This document shows, piece by piece, positions 21,323-34,152 of a DNA stretch of 64,000 nucleotides (the first letter of the stretch is position 1; each line of letters begins with the position of its first letter). Under the pieces are notes generated by a model, which made no database searches, was not told the DNA's origin, and saw only the letters and a program-made list of their open reading frames with translations. The stretch comes from Pyxicephalus adspersus (Eukaryota; Chordata; Amphibia; Anura; Pyxicephalidae), in NCBI RefSeq assembly GCF_032062135.1, contig NC_092859.1, positions 86,184,457-86,248,456 on the forward strand. Direction: 5' to 3'. A program made the translations under genes and the position numbers.

Positions 21323-23478
21323 GATATTTTTTTGTGGATCTTTGAATAATGAATGTTTGTTAGAATAACTTTTGTGCAATCATGTGTAATAAACCTCCTA
21401 ATAATATTTTAGATGATATTGTAACATATTGGAATCAAATATTTGAATTATTTGGAAATTATTAGCGGATAAGCAAGGGTTCGGAGGAGTTGGACAACAT
21501 TCTTTGAAGTTAGGAAAGTGTTCTTCAAAGGTTGACAAAGTTGACATTAGAGTCAAGCCCCATTGCAGTCTATGGGAACTTTCTTGAATATTTTTCCTTC
21601 TGAGTGAATGTTCTTTCGTCAAAGAACCTTCTCCTAGTTTTAATGAATGTTCACGGAACCCTTCATGAACCAAACTCAGTCTAGTAAACTCCATATGCCC
21701 ATCACTAGTAAACTCCAAAAACGTTTATCCAAGGTCATTTAACAAGAAAGCCAATACACGTTACAATATTTGACAACTTTGAATTACTTTTGAATTGACT
21801 TTTGAGAATGTTACACCTGTGAAAGCATTCACTTCTGGAAGCCATGTTAAACGTTTATTCCTCACATTTGTTATAAATATAAACCATATTGATTTCATTT
21901 GTATAAAAAGCTGTTAGTGATAGCTTTTTAGTGATATTGTGGACATTATTTTATATTCTATGCAACCTATAGATAAAAACACATAAAAAGCAAATTACCT
22001 GATGGATTCATGTCAGCATATGAGTGGGTAGAAACATGTAATCTTTACCTACGCGACACTTTCTTCATGATGTCATCGCGTTGAAAGTCATGTATTCCAA
22101 CACGATGCACGTGATTCGAGTAGGCACATATGTGACAAGCCTCCCGTATCTCCTGCACGTGTGCCTTCCTCATGCTGCCATGCAAAATCAATCCAGACAT
22201 CAAGGTCTTCCATGGGTTACTCACAGGTTCCTCACCCAGTGGTTAGGGGAAAAATCCTGAAGAAAACATTATAACAGTAGAGGAAGATCCAGATCATGTT
22301 CTGATAACAGTTACTCACCCCAAGGGTTTTATGAGCACCATCTCCATGCTGTCTGGTTGCTGGTCATGTCCTAACAAAGCCATTACAGAAAACACTGTTT
22401 GTAAGTCAAGACTTGGTTTCCCTACTGAAGGAGGTGGTTCAGGACTCATTTAGGAATTTCTCCAAGTACAATTAAGTTAGTGTATAAGAATATTTGAATT
22501 GCCATTCACTAAACACTTCTGACAAAATGGATGATCTTGTCTAATGATGCCAGCAAGTCAGATGTACTGCCCACCAGCAGGGATTGGTGCAGGATAGTTT
22601 TCAATATTCTGGAGCCTAGAGTCACCTATTGGGGTCCTCAAGCCTTTGTGTACTAGCTGAGAAGGGAGTGCAACTGCTCAAGGTAAAAATTAACAAAGTT
22701 TTGACAAGGGGTTATCTGGTGTCCATTTTAGCAAAGGAAATTGTTCAAAGCATGTTATGAGCACAGGACAACATACCAGATCTGTTGGCAATGTATGTCT
22801 CTGGTCAACTCAAGAGTCAGATAGAACATGTCCTTAGGTATCGATCATAAGACAACAAGTGGGGGTTTAATGTGATATTTTGCAGTTATGTAGTTTAAAG
22901 GTTTAACTTTAGAGCTGCATAATACATGAAACAAACCTAAATCAAAATAAAAAAAATGTTACATTACATTTTTGAATCACCCTACAAACATTGATAAGAA
23001 GCTTTGTTTTTGACCATTTTACCAGCCTGGGATTGCCAGTAAAAGCAATAAACAGGGGAAGCTAGAGCTGGGGGTGGACAGGATGAACTAAGTAACCCAG
23101 AATGATATGATGCTTTAAAAAATGGTGCCTAAGAAATTAAAATAATTGTGGGATCTTTAAAATATAGGAGCTTCCAGTATAATTTTTTTTAAGGGTAAGG
23201 ACATCATAGTTTACTATTTACTGACTTTGTTTTACTGTAGCAAAAGAGAGAGGTGTATCAAAAGGGAAATCAAAATATTGGAACTGATAACTAATTGCCA
23301 AGCCTAAATCATTGAACAACGAGAGACGAGGACAAAAGATGGCTTTTATTTTTGGCAAATTATTTAGTGAATGAAACAATTACATTTTAATTGATATACA
23401 TTTCACACATGAATTTACATGGATGAGGCATAACATTACAAATTGGACTCATATGTAACATATTATAGGATCATTTTT
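21323..23478. other. AT-rich spacer, no feature seen
   Basis: No gene, RNA or well-bounded element was recognised in this 2.1-kb stretch. Confidence 0.4.
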
Positions 23479-23760
23479 ACATGTCAAGATTATGAGGATT
23501 TTTCTTGTTGTCCGACATGTTTTGCACATTTGCTTCCTCATACAGAGACTCAAACTAGATATACCATAATATAGAAAAACAAAAAACAATAATAAATATA
23601 TATATATAATTTACTATATGATAATCATAGCTATCATGTTCAGGATTATGAGGATTTGTCCCATAGCCCAAAGCGGTTCGCACATTTGCTTCCTCAGGGC
23701 ATACAGAGACTCAAATTAGATATACCATGATATACAAAAAAAAAAAAATATACCATATGA
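23479..23760. repeat. Tandem duplication of a frog repeat, period about 154 bp
   Basis: Two copies (from about 23479 and 23633) share GATTATGAGGATTTTTC, GCACATTTGCTTCCTCA and CATACAGAGACTCAAA. Each is followed by an A/T-rich linker. The phrase is widespread in frog repeats as far as I recall; the family is not assigned. Confidence 0.6.
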
Positions 23761-24204
23761 TAATTGCAAGTAAATTCTTATCATACATGACAAGTGTAAC
23801 AATCTCAGGTATAATTTGATATGTGTCAAAAAGATCTGAAGTATTAAATAGTATAATTGGTATAATAATATGTGTTCATTAGAGTAATAAAGACATACTT
23901 GGTGATAGTTGTTTGCCAAAAGGATGACATGAGAAAAGTAGGTTTTTTTTAGGCCCCTGGTGCCTTTATATAGAGTTGAAGGATGACTGAGTATCCTCCG
24001 TGGTATATTGATCCTAACATTAATAGAATGGGTTAGTTAGAGGGTAACCAGGTTATTAGGTATCACCTAAATTGCTAGTGTTCATAGGGTGGTCTAAATT
24101 ACTCACTTCAACAGTATTTTACCGATTGAGTGCTTATTGCAATGATCAGATAGCTCTCAAAAAATGGATGGGTGATAAAGGTAAAATACCCAGGTGTTGT
24201 TTAA
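23761..24204. other. AT-rich spacer, no feature seen
   Basis: No gene or bounded element was recognised. Confidence 0.4.
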
Positions 24205-24320
24205 GTGTGTCACTGTCTTTTATCTGTCATTTTCAACCCCTATTTATTGTACAGCTCTGCTTAATATGTTGGTGTTATATAAATCCTGTTTATTCTTAGT
24301 AATAATAATAATAATAACAA
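24205..24320. repeat. Dispersed repeat with (AAT)n tail
   Basis: CAACCCCTATTTATTGTACA, then AATATGTTGGTGTTATATAA and ATCCTGTTTATT, followed by an AAT-rich run, match the right arm of the hairpin at 60021-60200. The microsatellite-like tail suggests a retrotransposed end. Confidence 0.6.
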
Positions 24321-26049
24321 TTATAATACCTTACTTATTTTACAAGAATGTAGCACTTTCCTATAAGTTACAGTTAGTGTCCCAGTTAGAGGTTCCTAGT
24401 TGGAAAATGGTATAAAGAATTTGAGTATATGGAAATAATATAGAATATAATCTCTAAAGTACGCTCTTTATGAGACTTGATAATTAATAATGATTTACAT
24501 AATACACAGGAGCTGGTTTCCAAGGAAGGGCGATTTCCAAAGGATTTTGAAAAGAAGACGGAGGGAAACCTTCAAAAAGTTAGTTCCCTTTTTGAAGAAA
24601 ACAAATCAATGCAAGATTGTAATAGATCTTGATGGGAACTGATACTTCAGTAAATAAAACTTGTAAGCATCTTTTACAGAAAAGTACTCAGTAATTACTT
24701 ACATTAACCGGTGGGGAGTGGAAAGAACGGGATGTCAGCTGCCAGCCACAAAAGGACTGGTCCGCAGGCATCTTGCCCTTATAAATGGTTAAATTAGCAT
24801 ACTCGCCAGTAAGCTGCGCATGCGCCATTGTTGGCCCATGCGCATTTGTATTGAAGCCATCTTTTTCTTTGGATTCTGCCCTTACCAGGTTTGGTGAATG
24901 CTTTGTTTACTGCGCATGTGCGGGAGTCCGCGTGCGCCCGTGCTAATGGGAGGACTGTATGAGGTGATAAAACCTCTCAGATCCTCCCATGGGAGTTAGA
25001 ACGTTGAGTAGCCCCTCCTCCTTCACGTCCTCACCTATTTAACAGCAGGGGAGATATAACCCTATGCAATAAATCCTGGATATTGAGCGACAGGGGTTGG
25101 CATTGCACTGGGTATGTTCCCTGTGCAGACATACCAAGATTGCCTATAATTATGGACACCCCCATCCCTCCTAGGGCACAGTAGGAGGGGGGAGAAAAAA
25201 ATTTAAAGACAAAGAGATGTGGAAGTGTAAATAATAACAACAATGTATATATTATGTTGGGGAATAAGTATGAAATATCATATGACTACTTAGTGAGTAT
25301 GAGTATATGCTCCTGTAGGAGGTATTATTTGTTGGGTTTCCTGAGGAGGGGTATGCTTGTAAGCAGATACACATGTGGAGATCAATATAAAACATTGTTT
25401 AAACAGGTGATACAACAAAGGTATTAAAGTAGATACAATCCATGATACAAAGTAATATACCAAACAAAAAAAAAAATAGTAAAGCCAAGGCAACTCCATA
25501 CACATTCTCTGAATATGTAATCCAGTAAATAGTTACAGACACAAGGAGAATTAAACATAATAATGATATTAATAATAATATAATTTATAATAGTATCTTG
25601 TAGATATAGGAGATAAAACATGGGTACAAATATGCACAATGTTATAAAGGTTAAGGAAATCCATTATTGCCCCCAAGGTGTGTAATATAGTAATTAATGT
25701 TATAAATATAATACCCAAAGAATAAGTGATGCCGTAATGGTTACCATAGTACATTTAGACATAATGCCATAAGATAAAGGGTTACAAAGGTGCACTATGT
25801 CGTAATATAATGACATAGTGTGAAGCAGTACAGTATAGTAATATTAGGCACCATACAATATGACATAATACAAAATAGTACATTACAATACAATTCAGTA
25901 TAGTACAATAAAAATAAGCTTTTTGTAGTTTATTGGTTTTATGTATCCTATGTGTTAGATAGAGTGGATCCCATAGGTCTATCTATCTGGGGTTAAAAAT
26001 CCAGAGACATACTGTATATCTAGAGGTATCCATCCCAGAGTCAGTTTTG
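24321..26049. other. AT-rich spacer with degenerate TACARTA repeats
   Basis: No gene is recognised. Between 25790 and 25920 short words such as TACAATA, TACAGTA and GACATA recur irregularly. The region may be the decayed flank of the Penelope-like element that follows. Confidence 0.4.
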
Positions 26050-27200
26050 AAAATCAGAAATCAAAAATATATGTCAAGAAAAAGGGACCTCAATGATCAC
26101 AGAAAGGGTTTGAAAGAAATCATGTCATTAAGACCTGAAGGTACAAGGATATTCAGTGAGAAAATCCACTGTTTCTATTTTTAGCAGTGTTTTGTCAGTG
26201 TCGACCCCTCTAGGGTGAGGGAAAATTCTTTTTAAAGCAAAGCCGAAAAGGAAATGGCTCTACTATACGAGTTATTTTGTGCTCCAATATGGTAGCTAAT
26301 TGGCGTGATCATTTTGCCTGTGTTATTTGAATAGATTTGAATCAATAAAAATGATTTTGTCCATTTGATTGTTGGGAAGTTTAATAATCTGTTGTTCATT
26401 GAACCACGGACATTGCGTGCATTTGCCCTATCTAAATAAACCTGGGGTTTCTTTGGATAATTTGGAAGGTTGATTGTCCGAATAATAGTGGGAAACCAGA
26501 GTGTCTTTTAGAGGAGATTTTCTAAAGGTGATACTAGGACAGTGGTCGCCAAACGGTGGTCCGCGGCTCTGGCTGGTGCATCCCCGAGCGGGGTCAGGAG
26601 AGGGACCCCGCTGGGGGGACGCACCGGCCAGAGCTGCAGACCACATTCCCAGTACAGTTCCCAGGCTCAGGGAAGTGGGCGGGCCTGGACACAACCTGCC
26701 CACTCTCCCATTGCAGACTCAGATCTGCGATAAGAGAGGGCGGGGTTATGTCATAATGACATCACTCTGGTGGAGGTTTCCCCCCCTTTTTGTGACACTC
26801 GGCTCCTCGCGCATGCGTGGTCGGGAGCTGAGATTTTAGTGGTTCGTGGGATTGAAAAGATTGGCGACCATTGTACTAGGCTGTTGATGTAAGAATTTCA
26901 TAGTTTTTGGATCAGACTGCAAGACTTCCCAGTGTTTGGATAAAATATACGATACAGCTTTGTGTTGATTGCTGAAGGTTATGGTTTGGTTTGTGAGATT
27001 GGGGATTGGCGATCAAATGTTTTGGCTTTTTGATACGCCTTTTTAAGTATATTTTTTCTAAAACCTCTTAATATCAGTCTTTCTTGAACAGCCTTAGATT
27101 ACTATTTGAAGTCTTTTTGTTCAGTACAGTTGGGTTTAAATCATAAATACTGAAAGGAAAACTTCTTTAAATATGGTAGGATCGTGCGCTAGTTTCATGC
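26050..27200 (-). mobile_element. Penelope-like (GIY-YIG) retroelement fragment, broken
   Basis: Translating the minus strand gives pieces typical of the C-terminus of Penelope-like elements in frogs: ITFRKSPLKDTLVSHYYS, then a Cys segment KCTQCPWF, and further on RGVDTDKTLLKIETVDFL, where family members have an RGGD...LL..E pattern in the GIY-YIG endonuclease part. Upstream of the hAT insertion at 26540-26873 come YFIQTLGSLAV and RRIKKPKHLI, fitting the end of the reverse transcriptase region. There are several stops and frame changes, so it is dead. The identification rests on remembered motifs. Confidence 0.6.
26540..26873. mobile_element. hAT element nested in the Penelope-like fragment
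   Basis: Inverted ends CAGTGGTCGCCAA and TTGGCGACCATTG enclose 334 bp. The flanks TACTAGGA (26532-26539) and TACTAGGC (26874-26881) form an 8-bp target duplication with one difference. It is the better-preserved relative of the element at 2676-3015 and has no transposase. Confidence 0.85.
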
Positions 27201-27295
27201 AGGGTTGTATTTCCTGCCGTTTCTCTCCTAAAAAGGGTGGTACTGATATTGCCACTCGTTGTTCTGATGAGTCTAAGACAGGTACTGTTTGGTCA

Positions 27296-28180
27296 NNNNN
27301 NNNNNNNNNNNNNNNNNNNNNNNNNNNNNNNNNNNNNNNNNNNNNNNNNNNNNNNNNNNNNNNNNNNNNNNNNNNNNNNNNNNNNNNNNNNNNNNNNNNN
27401 NNNNNNNNNNNNNNNNNNNNNNNNNNNNNNNNNNNNNNNNNNNNNNNNNNNNNNNNNNNNNNNNNNNNNNNNNNNNNNNNNNNNNNNNNNNNNNNNNNNN
27501 NNNNNNNNNNNNNNNNNNNNNNNNNNNNNNNNNNNNNNNNNNNNNNNNNNNNNNNNNNNNNNNNNNNNNNNNNNNNNNNNNNNNNNNNNNNNNNNNNNNN
27601 NNNNNNNNNNNNNNNNNNNNNNNNNNNNNNNNNNNNNNNNNNNNNNNNNNNNNNNNNNNNNNNNNNNNNNNNNNNNNNNNNNNNNNNNNNNNNNNNNNNN
27701 NNNNNNNNNNNNNNNNNNNNNNNNNNNNNNNNNNNNNNNNNNNNNNNNNNNNNNNNNNNNNNNNNNNNNNNNNNNNNNNNNNNNNNNNNNNNNNNNNNNN
27801 NNNNNNNNNNNNNNNNNNNNNNNNNNNNNNNNNNNNNNNNNNNNNNNNNNNNNNNNNNNNNNNNNNNNNNNNNNNNNNNNNNNNNNNNNNNNNNNNNNNN
27901 NNNNNNNNNNNNNNNNNNNNNNNNNNNNNNNNNNNNNNNNNNNNNNNNNNNNNNNNNNNNNNNNNNNNNNNNNNNNNNNNNNNNNNNNNNNNNNNNNNNN
28001 NNNNNNNNNNNNNNNNNNNNNNNNNNNNNNNNNNNNNNNNNNNNNNNNNNNNNNNNNNNNNNNNNNNNNNNNNNNNNNNNNNNNNNNNNNNNNNNNNNNN
28101 NNNNNNNNNNNNNNNNNNNNNNNNNNNNNNNNNNNNNNNNNNNNNNNNNNNNNNNNNNNNNNNNNNNNNNNNNNNNNNNN
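27296..28180. other. Assembly gap (885 N)
   Basis: A run of N in the spacer between LYZ and CPSF6. Confidence 0.99.
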
Positions 28181-29874
28181 AGGAAGGATGTAGGTATATT
28201 TCATCTAAGTTTTTTGAAAAGTAGGTAGGTATATGTCTTCCCAAACTAAAACTAAAAATGAAGAGCAGTGTCTGGAAGAATGGCTGGTGTGTATGTGGGT
28301 GAATTCCAAGTGAAACTTGCACATATAGTTTTATTCTATGCAATAAAGTACTCCACAATGCCAGTGTACCCTGTATATTTGTTGCAATCTGGATTACATA
28401 TTGTCCATATTTTAAGAGCTGCTGTGTTACTATGATCATTTTATGATTTTATACTTAAAATGAAAATAATTTAGTTTAGTGTTTTTTCAATGTGTGGTAT
28501 TGGATCTAGAAGAGTACTGGTCTGCCTAGTTTCCAATTTCTAGTGGGGACTGGGTAAATCTTGTGGGACAATCAGAAGTTTATACAGACTACAATGACAC
28601 AAAAAGGATACACACACAGATGAGAAGACAACAGAGAAGAGGCAGACATGACAGTGTGGTGATTTAGCATTTTCAAACTGAAGTGCCTGCTTTTAAGCTA
28701 AGTTGGCAATAATTGTGCAATTGAATGTTTTATGCTTGAAGTAGGGTAATAGTTTAGAATTGTTTGTTTAGGTAGGCCTGTATATTGACGTATCTGTTGT
28801 TTTCAGCCCATTCATCTTTCTGTTGATATTTTACATCCTAAATTCAGTAGATACACACGTTACACCTTGATATTGTGTATTTGCCTACACTGCCTTAAAA
28901 ACTGCTGTAGAGACTAATGTTTAGCCAAGCGAAAAAGCTGCACAGAATAGGTAGTGTTTTATAGCACTGAGGAACAGTTATGTTATACAACGGTAATCAA
29001 TATAATTGAACCGTTCCTGTGAATTGTGTGTCATATTTAGGTACATTTTGGTATTTTATCAGCTAAAGAAGTTTCTAATTTTTCATTGACCAAAACCTTC
29101 TATATGTAGGGTCACACATGTTGCAACTACTTGGCAGTAGGGCAACAAAAAGCAGACAAGTACAAGGCAGAGCCTGGAGTTACTTACTTAGTTACTTTTG
29201 GCAGATGAAGCAGGTGAGGGTCCTAGGGCTGGAAGCGGTAAGTCCACAGTAGAAACAGATCAAAGACTACAAATTCATATGGCTCTGCAAAGCAGAAGTA
29301 TAGAGATGTTTCTTCAATGGTAAATAGTGGGAGGGAAAGCTGTGATGATGTCAGTGTCAGTTCCTTAGCTGAAAGGTAGTATAAACCAAAGGTGCAAGAT
29401 TTCCTGTGCCCCTCAATGGATTAGAAAGATACTGTACATATAAATGTATTAACAACAACACACCACAATGCATGTTATGTGCTTTATGCGTGTTGTAGGG
29501 CATATGCATTGCAGCCTGAATTGGAGTGCTATTCTATATAACCTGCTGCACAATGCAGCAATTGTGTGCCTTAGCTTGAGTTGCTGTGACAAGATACTTT
29601 TGTGTAATTTTGTTTTGAAAAACATTTGGTCAACTATCACTGGAGATAAAAAGTCATGTGGTTTAGGAAGGTCTTACCAACTTTCGAGAAGAGAATGTAT
29701 GTAACAAAATTGAAGAAATAATCTAGATAGAATGCTATCCTTCAGTTTTTACTTCTTGATGTTTACAGTTATGTTTGATATGTTCACTAACAAGTTCTAG
29801 GTAGCTCTGAAAATCAGAGGCACCGTACATTTTGATTTTATTTTTAGATTACATTGTTGTCTATTATTTCATTA
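28181..29874. other. AT-rich spacer, no feature seen
   Basis: No gene or bounded element was recognised. Confidence 0.4.
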
Positions 29875-30116
29875 NNNNNNNNNNNNNNNNNNNNNNNNNN
29901 NNNNNNNNNNNNNNNNNNNNNNNNNNNNNNNNNNNNNNNNNNNNNNNNNNNNNNNNNNNNNNNNNNNNNNNNNNNNNNNNNNNNNNNNNNNNNNNNNNNN
30001 NNNNNNNNNNNNNNNNNNNNNNNNNNNNNNNNNNNNNNNNNNNNNNNNNNNNNNNNNNNNNNNNNNNNNNNNNNNNNNNNNNNNNNNNNNNNNNNNNNNN
30101 NNNNNNNNNNNNNNNN
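29875..30116. other. Assembly gap (242 N)
   Basis: A run of N followed directly by GTGCGTCTTATGGTCCGAAA and AATACGG, a phrase of a dispersed vertebrate repeat, so the gap probably sits in a repeat copy. Confidence 0.99.
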
Positions 30117-30149
30117 GTGCGTCTTATGGTCCGAAAAATACGGTAAATA

Positions 30150-31680
30150 ATCCATATAAATTACACTTCACACTGTCACAGTTTTTTTTCTTGTATCTTG
30201 ATGTAGACCAGATTCAATCAAATTTTGAGAACAAAATCTACATTTCTCTTTAAAGTAACATATTATGTAAAAATTCCACTTGTTTACTGTTTCATCTCTT
30301 CCAAGTAATGATGATGTTATTTTTTTGAGCATAGACAACCAATGATTTTATTATAAAGATTAATAAATTGGTTCTTCTTGCCATAAAAAAAAAACTGTAC
30401 CACAAAAATTTTCCATTAAAGTTTTTTCTGTAAGGAAATAAATATTTTTTTTACCAGTCGGTTGTACTGCATAGGCACTACCAGATCATATGAAAGAAGT
30501 TTCTCTTGCGGCCTCTATAGAACAAATGTCTTTTTTATTAATGGTATTTAAGAGAGTACTTTTCTTGATATGCAGAAAAATGTTCACTTTTTGAAAGTTG
30601 TTCAAAGAAGTCTGCTTACAGATAGCACAGATTCCTTATAGAACTGACATTTCAGTCACTTTTTGTAATTAGTACTCTGGGAAGCATTTTTGTATTGAAT
30701 GGTAATAGTACAAAACAGGAATGATGTATTCAATTTAGACCAAAAACCTTCATAGTTCCCATTTATAAAATCAAAGTCACCTGTGACTGAAAGCATAAAA
30801 GCAATATCCATCTTCTTGATTGTTGTAATGACTGTTCAATGCAAGTATCCTTGGGGGAATAAATGATATAAATTGATCTAATTCATTAGGAAAAAAAGAA
30901 CATGACGACATCTGATTTTGTGGATTATATTTTTGAATCTACACATCCATTCCTACAATAACTGAAGTAATCCAACCACACCAAAAAGCCTTCAATGACT
31001 TTATTTATTAGAACAGATAACAAACAGTATGTGATAGATTAAGTGGTTTAATAAAATAGAAAACTGGATGCCTATAGGCTGTAAGCAACCCAAATTTCTG
31101 AACTTTTGTCAAGTGTGCATTTGCTGTGGCACTGGCATGTCATATTTTCAAATGTGAAGTTTATCTAAAAATCATAATATACATTACATATTATTAGAGA
31201 TACTGTACCAGTGATGCTGGAATCCAATATAAGTACAACACTAAAGCCTGGGACAAAAAAAAGAACCGGTTGGTCATGGCTTTTCTCCACTGCTCCATGC
31301 ATAATTGATGACCACTTTGCTAATATATAACAAGTAAATTTGGTAAAGTGGTAAACAAGCGAGGCTGAACTAGGACCAGTGAAGTTAGTCTTGGATCAGA
31401 ATCTGAAGGCTGAGCAATTTTTGATTTTTAAAAGCTGAAGGAACAGGTGTGTCTGGGTCTGGTGTGTCTGACAGCATTTAGTTGACTTAATGCGATTAGA
31501 AAACTAATGACACACAGTTTTCACAAAAATGGTGTTGTAGCTTATTTACATTGACCATGATTTATTCTTTACCTAACTCCACCATACACAGTTTTAGTGA
31601 TTGGCCTTGTCTAGGTAAAGTCATGGTCATGTGCTATTTCTTTCATAACAAAGGTTGAAGATGTGTTTAATTTTTTTTTT
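30150..31680. other. AT-rich spacer, no feature seen
   Basis: No gene or bounded element was recognised. Confidence 0.4.
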
Positions 31681-31860
31681 AACCACCTGGCCGTTAAGCC
31701 CGAGCATGGTCGGGGTAAAAATGTTTGCAATTTTCGTTAACCCCGAGTTTTTCTCACCAGTTGGTTAAATGTAAACAAATGTTATATTGCAATCCGATTG
31801 TCATACATTGTATGACAATCGGATTACAACTGAAAGGAAATACTTACCCAGTGTCCGCAG
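31681..31860. repeat. CCCGAG-family repeat with perfect 35-bp palindrome
   Basis: Starts ACCACCTGGCCGTTAAGCCC and contains AACCCCGAG. At 31791-31825 AATCCGATTGTCATACA and its exact complement flank a single T, a perfect palindrome. The right border is uncertain. Confidence 0.5.
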
Positions 31861-33779
31861 CTCCTCTTGCAGCAATAAAGGATTTGCTATTGCTGCTGGC
31901 ATCTGCAGTGAGATGTAGCCCTATTCTGCATGACTTTAGTAGTATCAGATAATATTTTAAGGTAACCTCCTACGATAAGCAAGTTTGGCTGACCATATTC
32001 TACTGTTCTGTTAGGCCACTGTATGGTAAATGTAACACTCCTTGCACAGCAGTTGGTCTCTGCCTTTGATCCTCTCGGAAGAACATTTGGTGGTTTTCTT
32101 CTTCTTAAACACATTCTAGCAATAACTCTCAAATCACCTTTTCATGGTGTGTCAAAGGTGAATTAGGTGAAGGATTTTAACAATTTAACAGACATGTAAA
32201 GAATGCTTGCAGATTAAGAATATCATTTAAATTTTATATCATGATATATCAAGATTAATACTTTGTCTTTAGTTATTACAGCATGAAATACATGTCAGAC
32301 AGTCCCATAATAAAAACAAAAGGTATGTTCCTCTAGGTGATTTTTTTTTGTTATAGTTATATTTATCTCTGTTACCAAACTGCTTCAGACCTCCTCAGTG
32401 ATTCTTGTGATTTTTTGTGGAATTTGTATCACAATCTGAGTCACAAAACGAGACTAGCACAATATGCTTATAATACATTTTATGATAGATTTAGAATTCT
32501 CTTCTGTTCATTCACTTTCCATCGCTGATTAAAAAAAACACACCATAAACACTTGCCTAAAGCTTGGTGTCTTTAAATGGAGCAACTATAAATAATCCAC
32601 TTTTTAGGAGCAGCTATTCCACACATTCAAAATATTACTGGTTGTAGGAGCAATAAATAGGAACCAGAGATTGGTTGACCCATACCGCTGATTGAAAAAA
32701 AAAATGCTAACCAGCAAAGTAATACTTTTCCAGCCAATGAAGCTACTAAGCCCCAACAATCCAAACTAACTTAAACAGTCAAAATAGTTGTAGAAGCCCA
32801 AAATGTCGGCCAAATCTTTGCCTTTGTGTTTAGGTAACAAAGGCAAGGTTTGTATGGTGTACAACAATCTGTCCAAACGTAGCACCTTGATAAAGTGGCA
32901 CTAGCCCAAAAAAGACAGAAAGAAGTTTTTTTTCTCTCGCTCTCTCCGATTCAAAATTTTGTCAAACAGTTGTTTCTATTTCAATACATAAATGCAACTG
33001 GGATCCCGAATTATGCACACTACTGTAAAAGTGTCTAAAGAGGTTGTGTCTTGGGAAGTGGTATAGATAACAACTTGTTTGTCTCCAAAATAGCCATATT
33101 TGAGAAGAAAAAAAAGCCTGCGATAAAAAAAGTGGTGCGATATCACAATCTGTTCAATTTTCACAGACAAAACTACAGCCAGGTACAAAAAAAAATGTGT
33201 GAAGTCCCACTCTAAATGGCAAGGGTGTCTCAAGACATCGATAGCATATGGACGATAGAGACACATCATTTGTTGAAGATATTGCGGTCGATAGGATTTT
33301 CAGAAAGGATCCTATTCATCTTGGCGTTTGAAACGACATTCAAAACCCCTCTAACAAGACATATTCTGATTGTTAGTTCAGCAACTAATCAGGAAATTAT
33401 TAGTGCCCTATATGTTAAAAAGTAAAATTTCCTTGTTGCCAATAGAGAACGCAACGTTAAGCTCCCATCTTTTTCTAATGGTCAACTGTTGGAGAAAATA
33501 TTTTTCTAGTAATGGTATTGTAAAAAAAAAAAAAAAAGATTAGAAATGCAGATTTGCATCCCACAGCAGGCGTGTTCACCAGTCCCAACACATGATTTTC
33601 ACATAACACAGAAATCATATTTCTAAAATGAGATTATTGAAGACGAGCCACATATACTTGGTGTTTCTTTTTCAAATGACCTAGAATTTAGTAACATTTT
33701 TGGGGAGTTTTCAGACCTCTAAAGATTTATAAAAAAGGTTTGTACCAACAGGAAAGTATACCTGGAGTGTTGCAGAAAA
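31861..33779. other. AT-rich spacer, no gene recognised
   Basis: An 81-codon minus-strand open frame at 31887-32132 has protein-like composition but no family that I recognise. The rest is low-complexity spacer. Confidence 0.35.
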
Positions 33780-34100
33780 TCCCAGCACAAATACCCTGTT
33801 TGGATTGGCAAACAGAATAAACCCCATAGCGGTAATCCCGAGTGTGACCCGGGGTGGATTTTCTATGCAAAAAGCAAGAGTCACTAAAAAAAATTAAAAA
33901 ATCCTTGTTCCGTAGTCGTCCCCTGGCATCCTGCTGGTTCTCGAAGGTCCTCAGGACACATCTTTGTCTCTCCATTCGCTGGCTGAAGATAGGAGGGAGA
34001 TCTCTGGGGTTTCCCGTTGACGTTGGTGCGGGCGGAGGGAAATTCAAATAATTTTGTATTGGATTCAATACAAAATATTTGTATTGAGTCCAATACAAAG
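33780..34100 (-). repeat. CCCGAG-family repeat with stacked TTTGTATTG palindromes
   Basis: Contains GTAATCCCGAGTGTGACCCG near 33830. At 34052-34099 two units, TTTTGTATTGGATTCAATAC... and TTTGTATTGAGTCCAATACA..., are each self-complementary and also complementary to each other with one mismatch. Confidence 0.5.
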
Positions 34101-34119
34101 AAATCTTAATATATATAAA

Positions 34120-34124
<5 letters not shown>

Positions 34125-34151
<27 letters not shown>

Positions 34152-34152
34152 T
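34125..34152. repeat. (TA)n microsatellite
   Basis: TA dinucleotide run directly beside the palindromic repeat. Confidence 0.85.

Noticed and set aside
31887..32132. 81-codon minus-strand frame with two Cys and basic residues
   Set aside because: Looked briefly like a secreted Cys-rich exon, but no family fits and it abuts a dispersed repeat.
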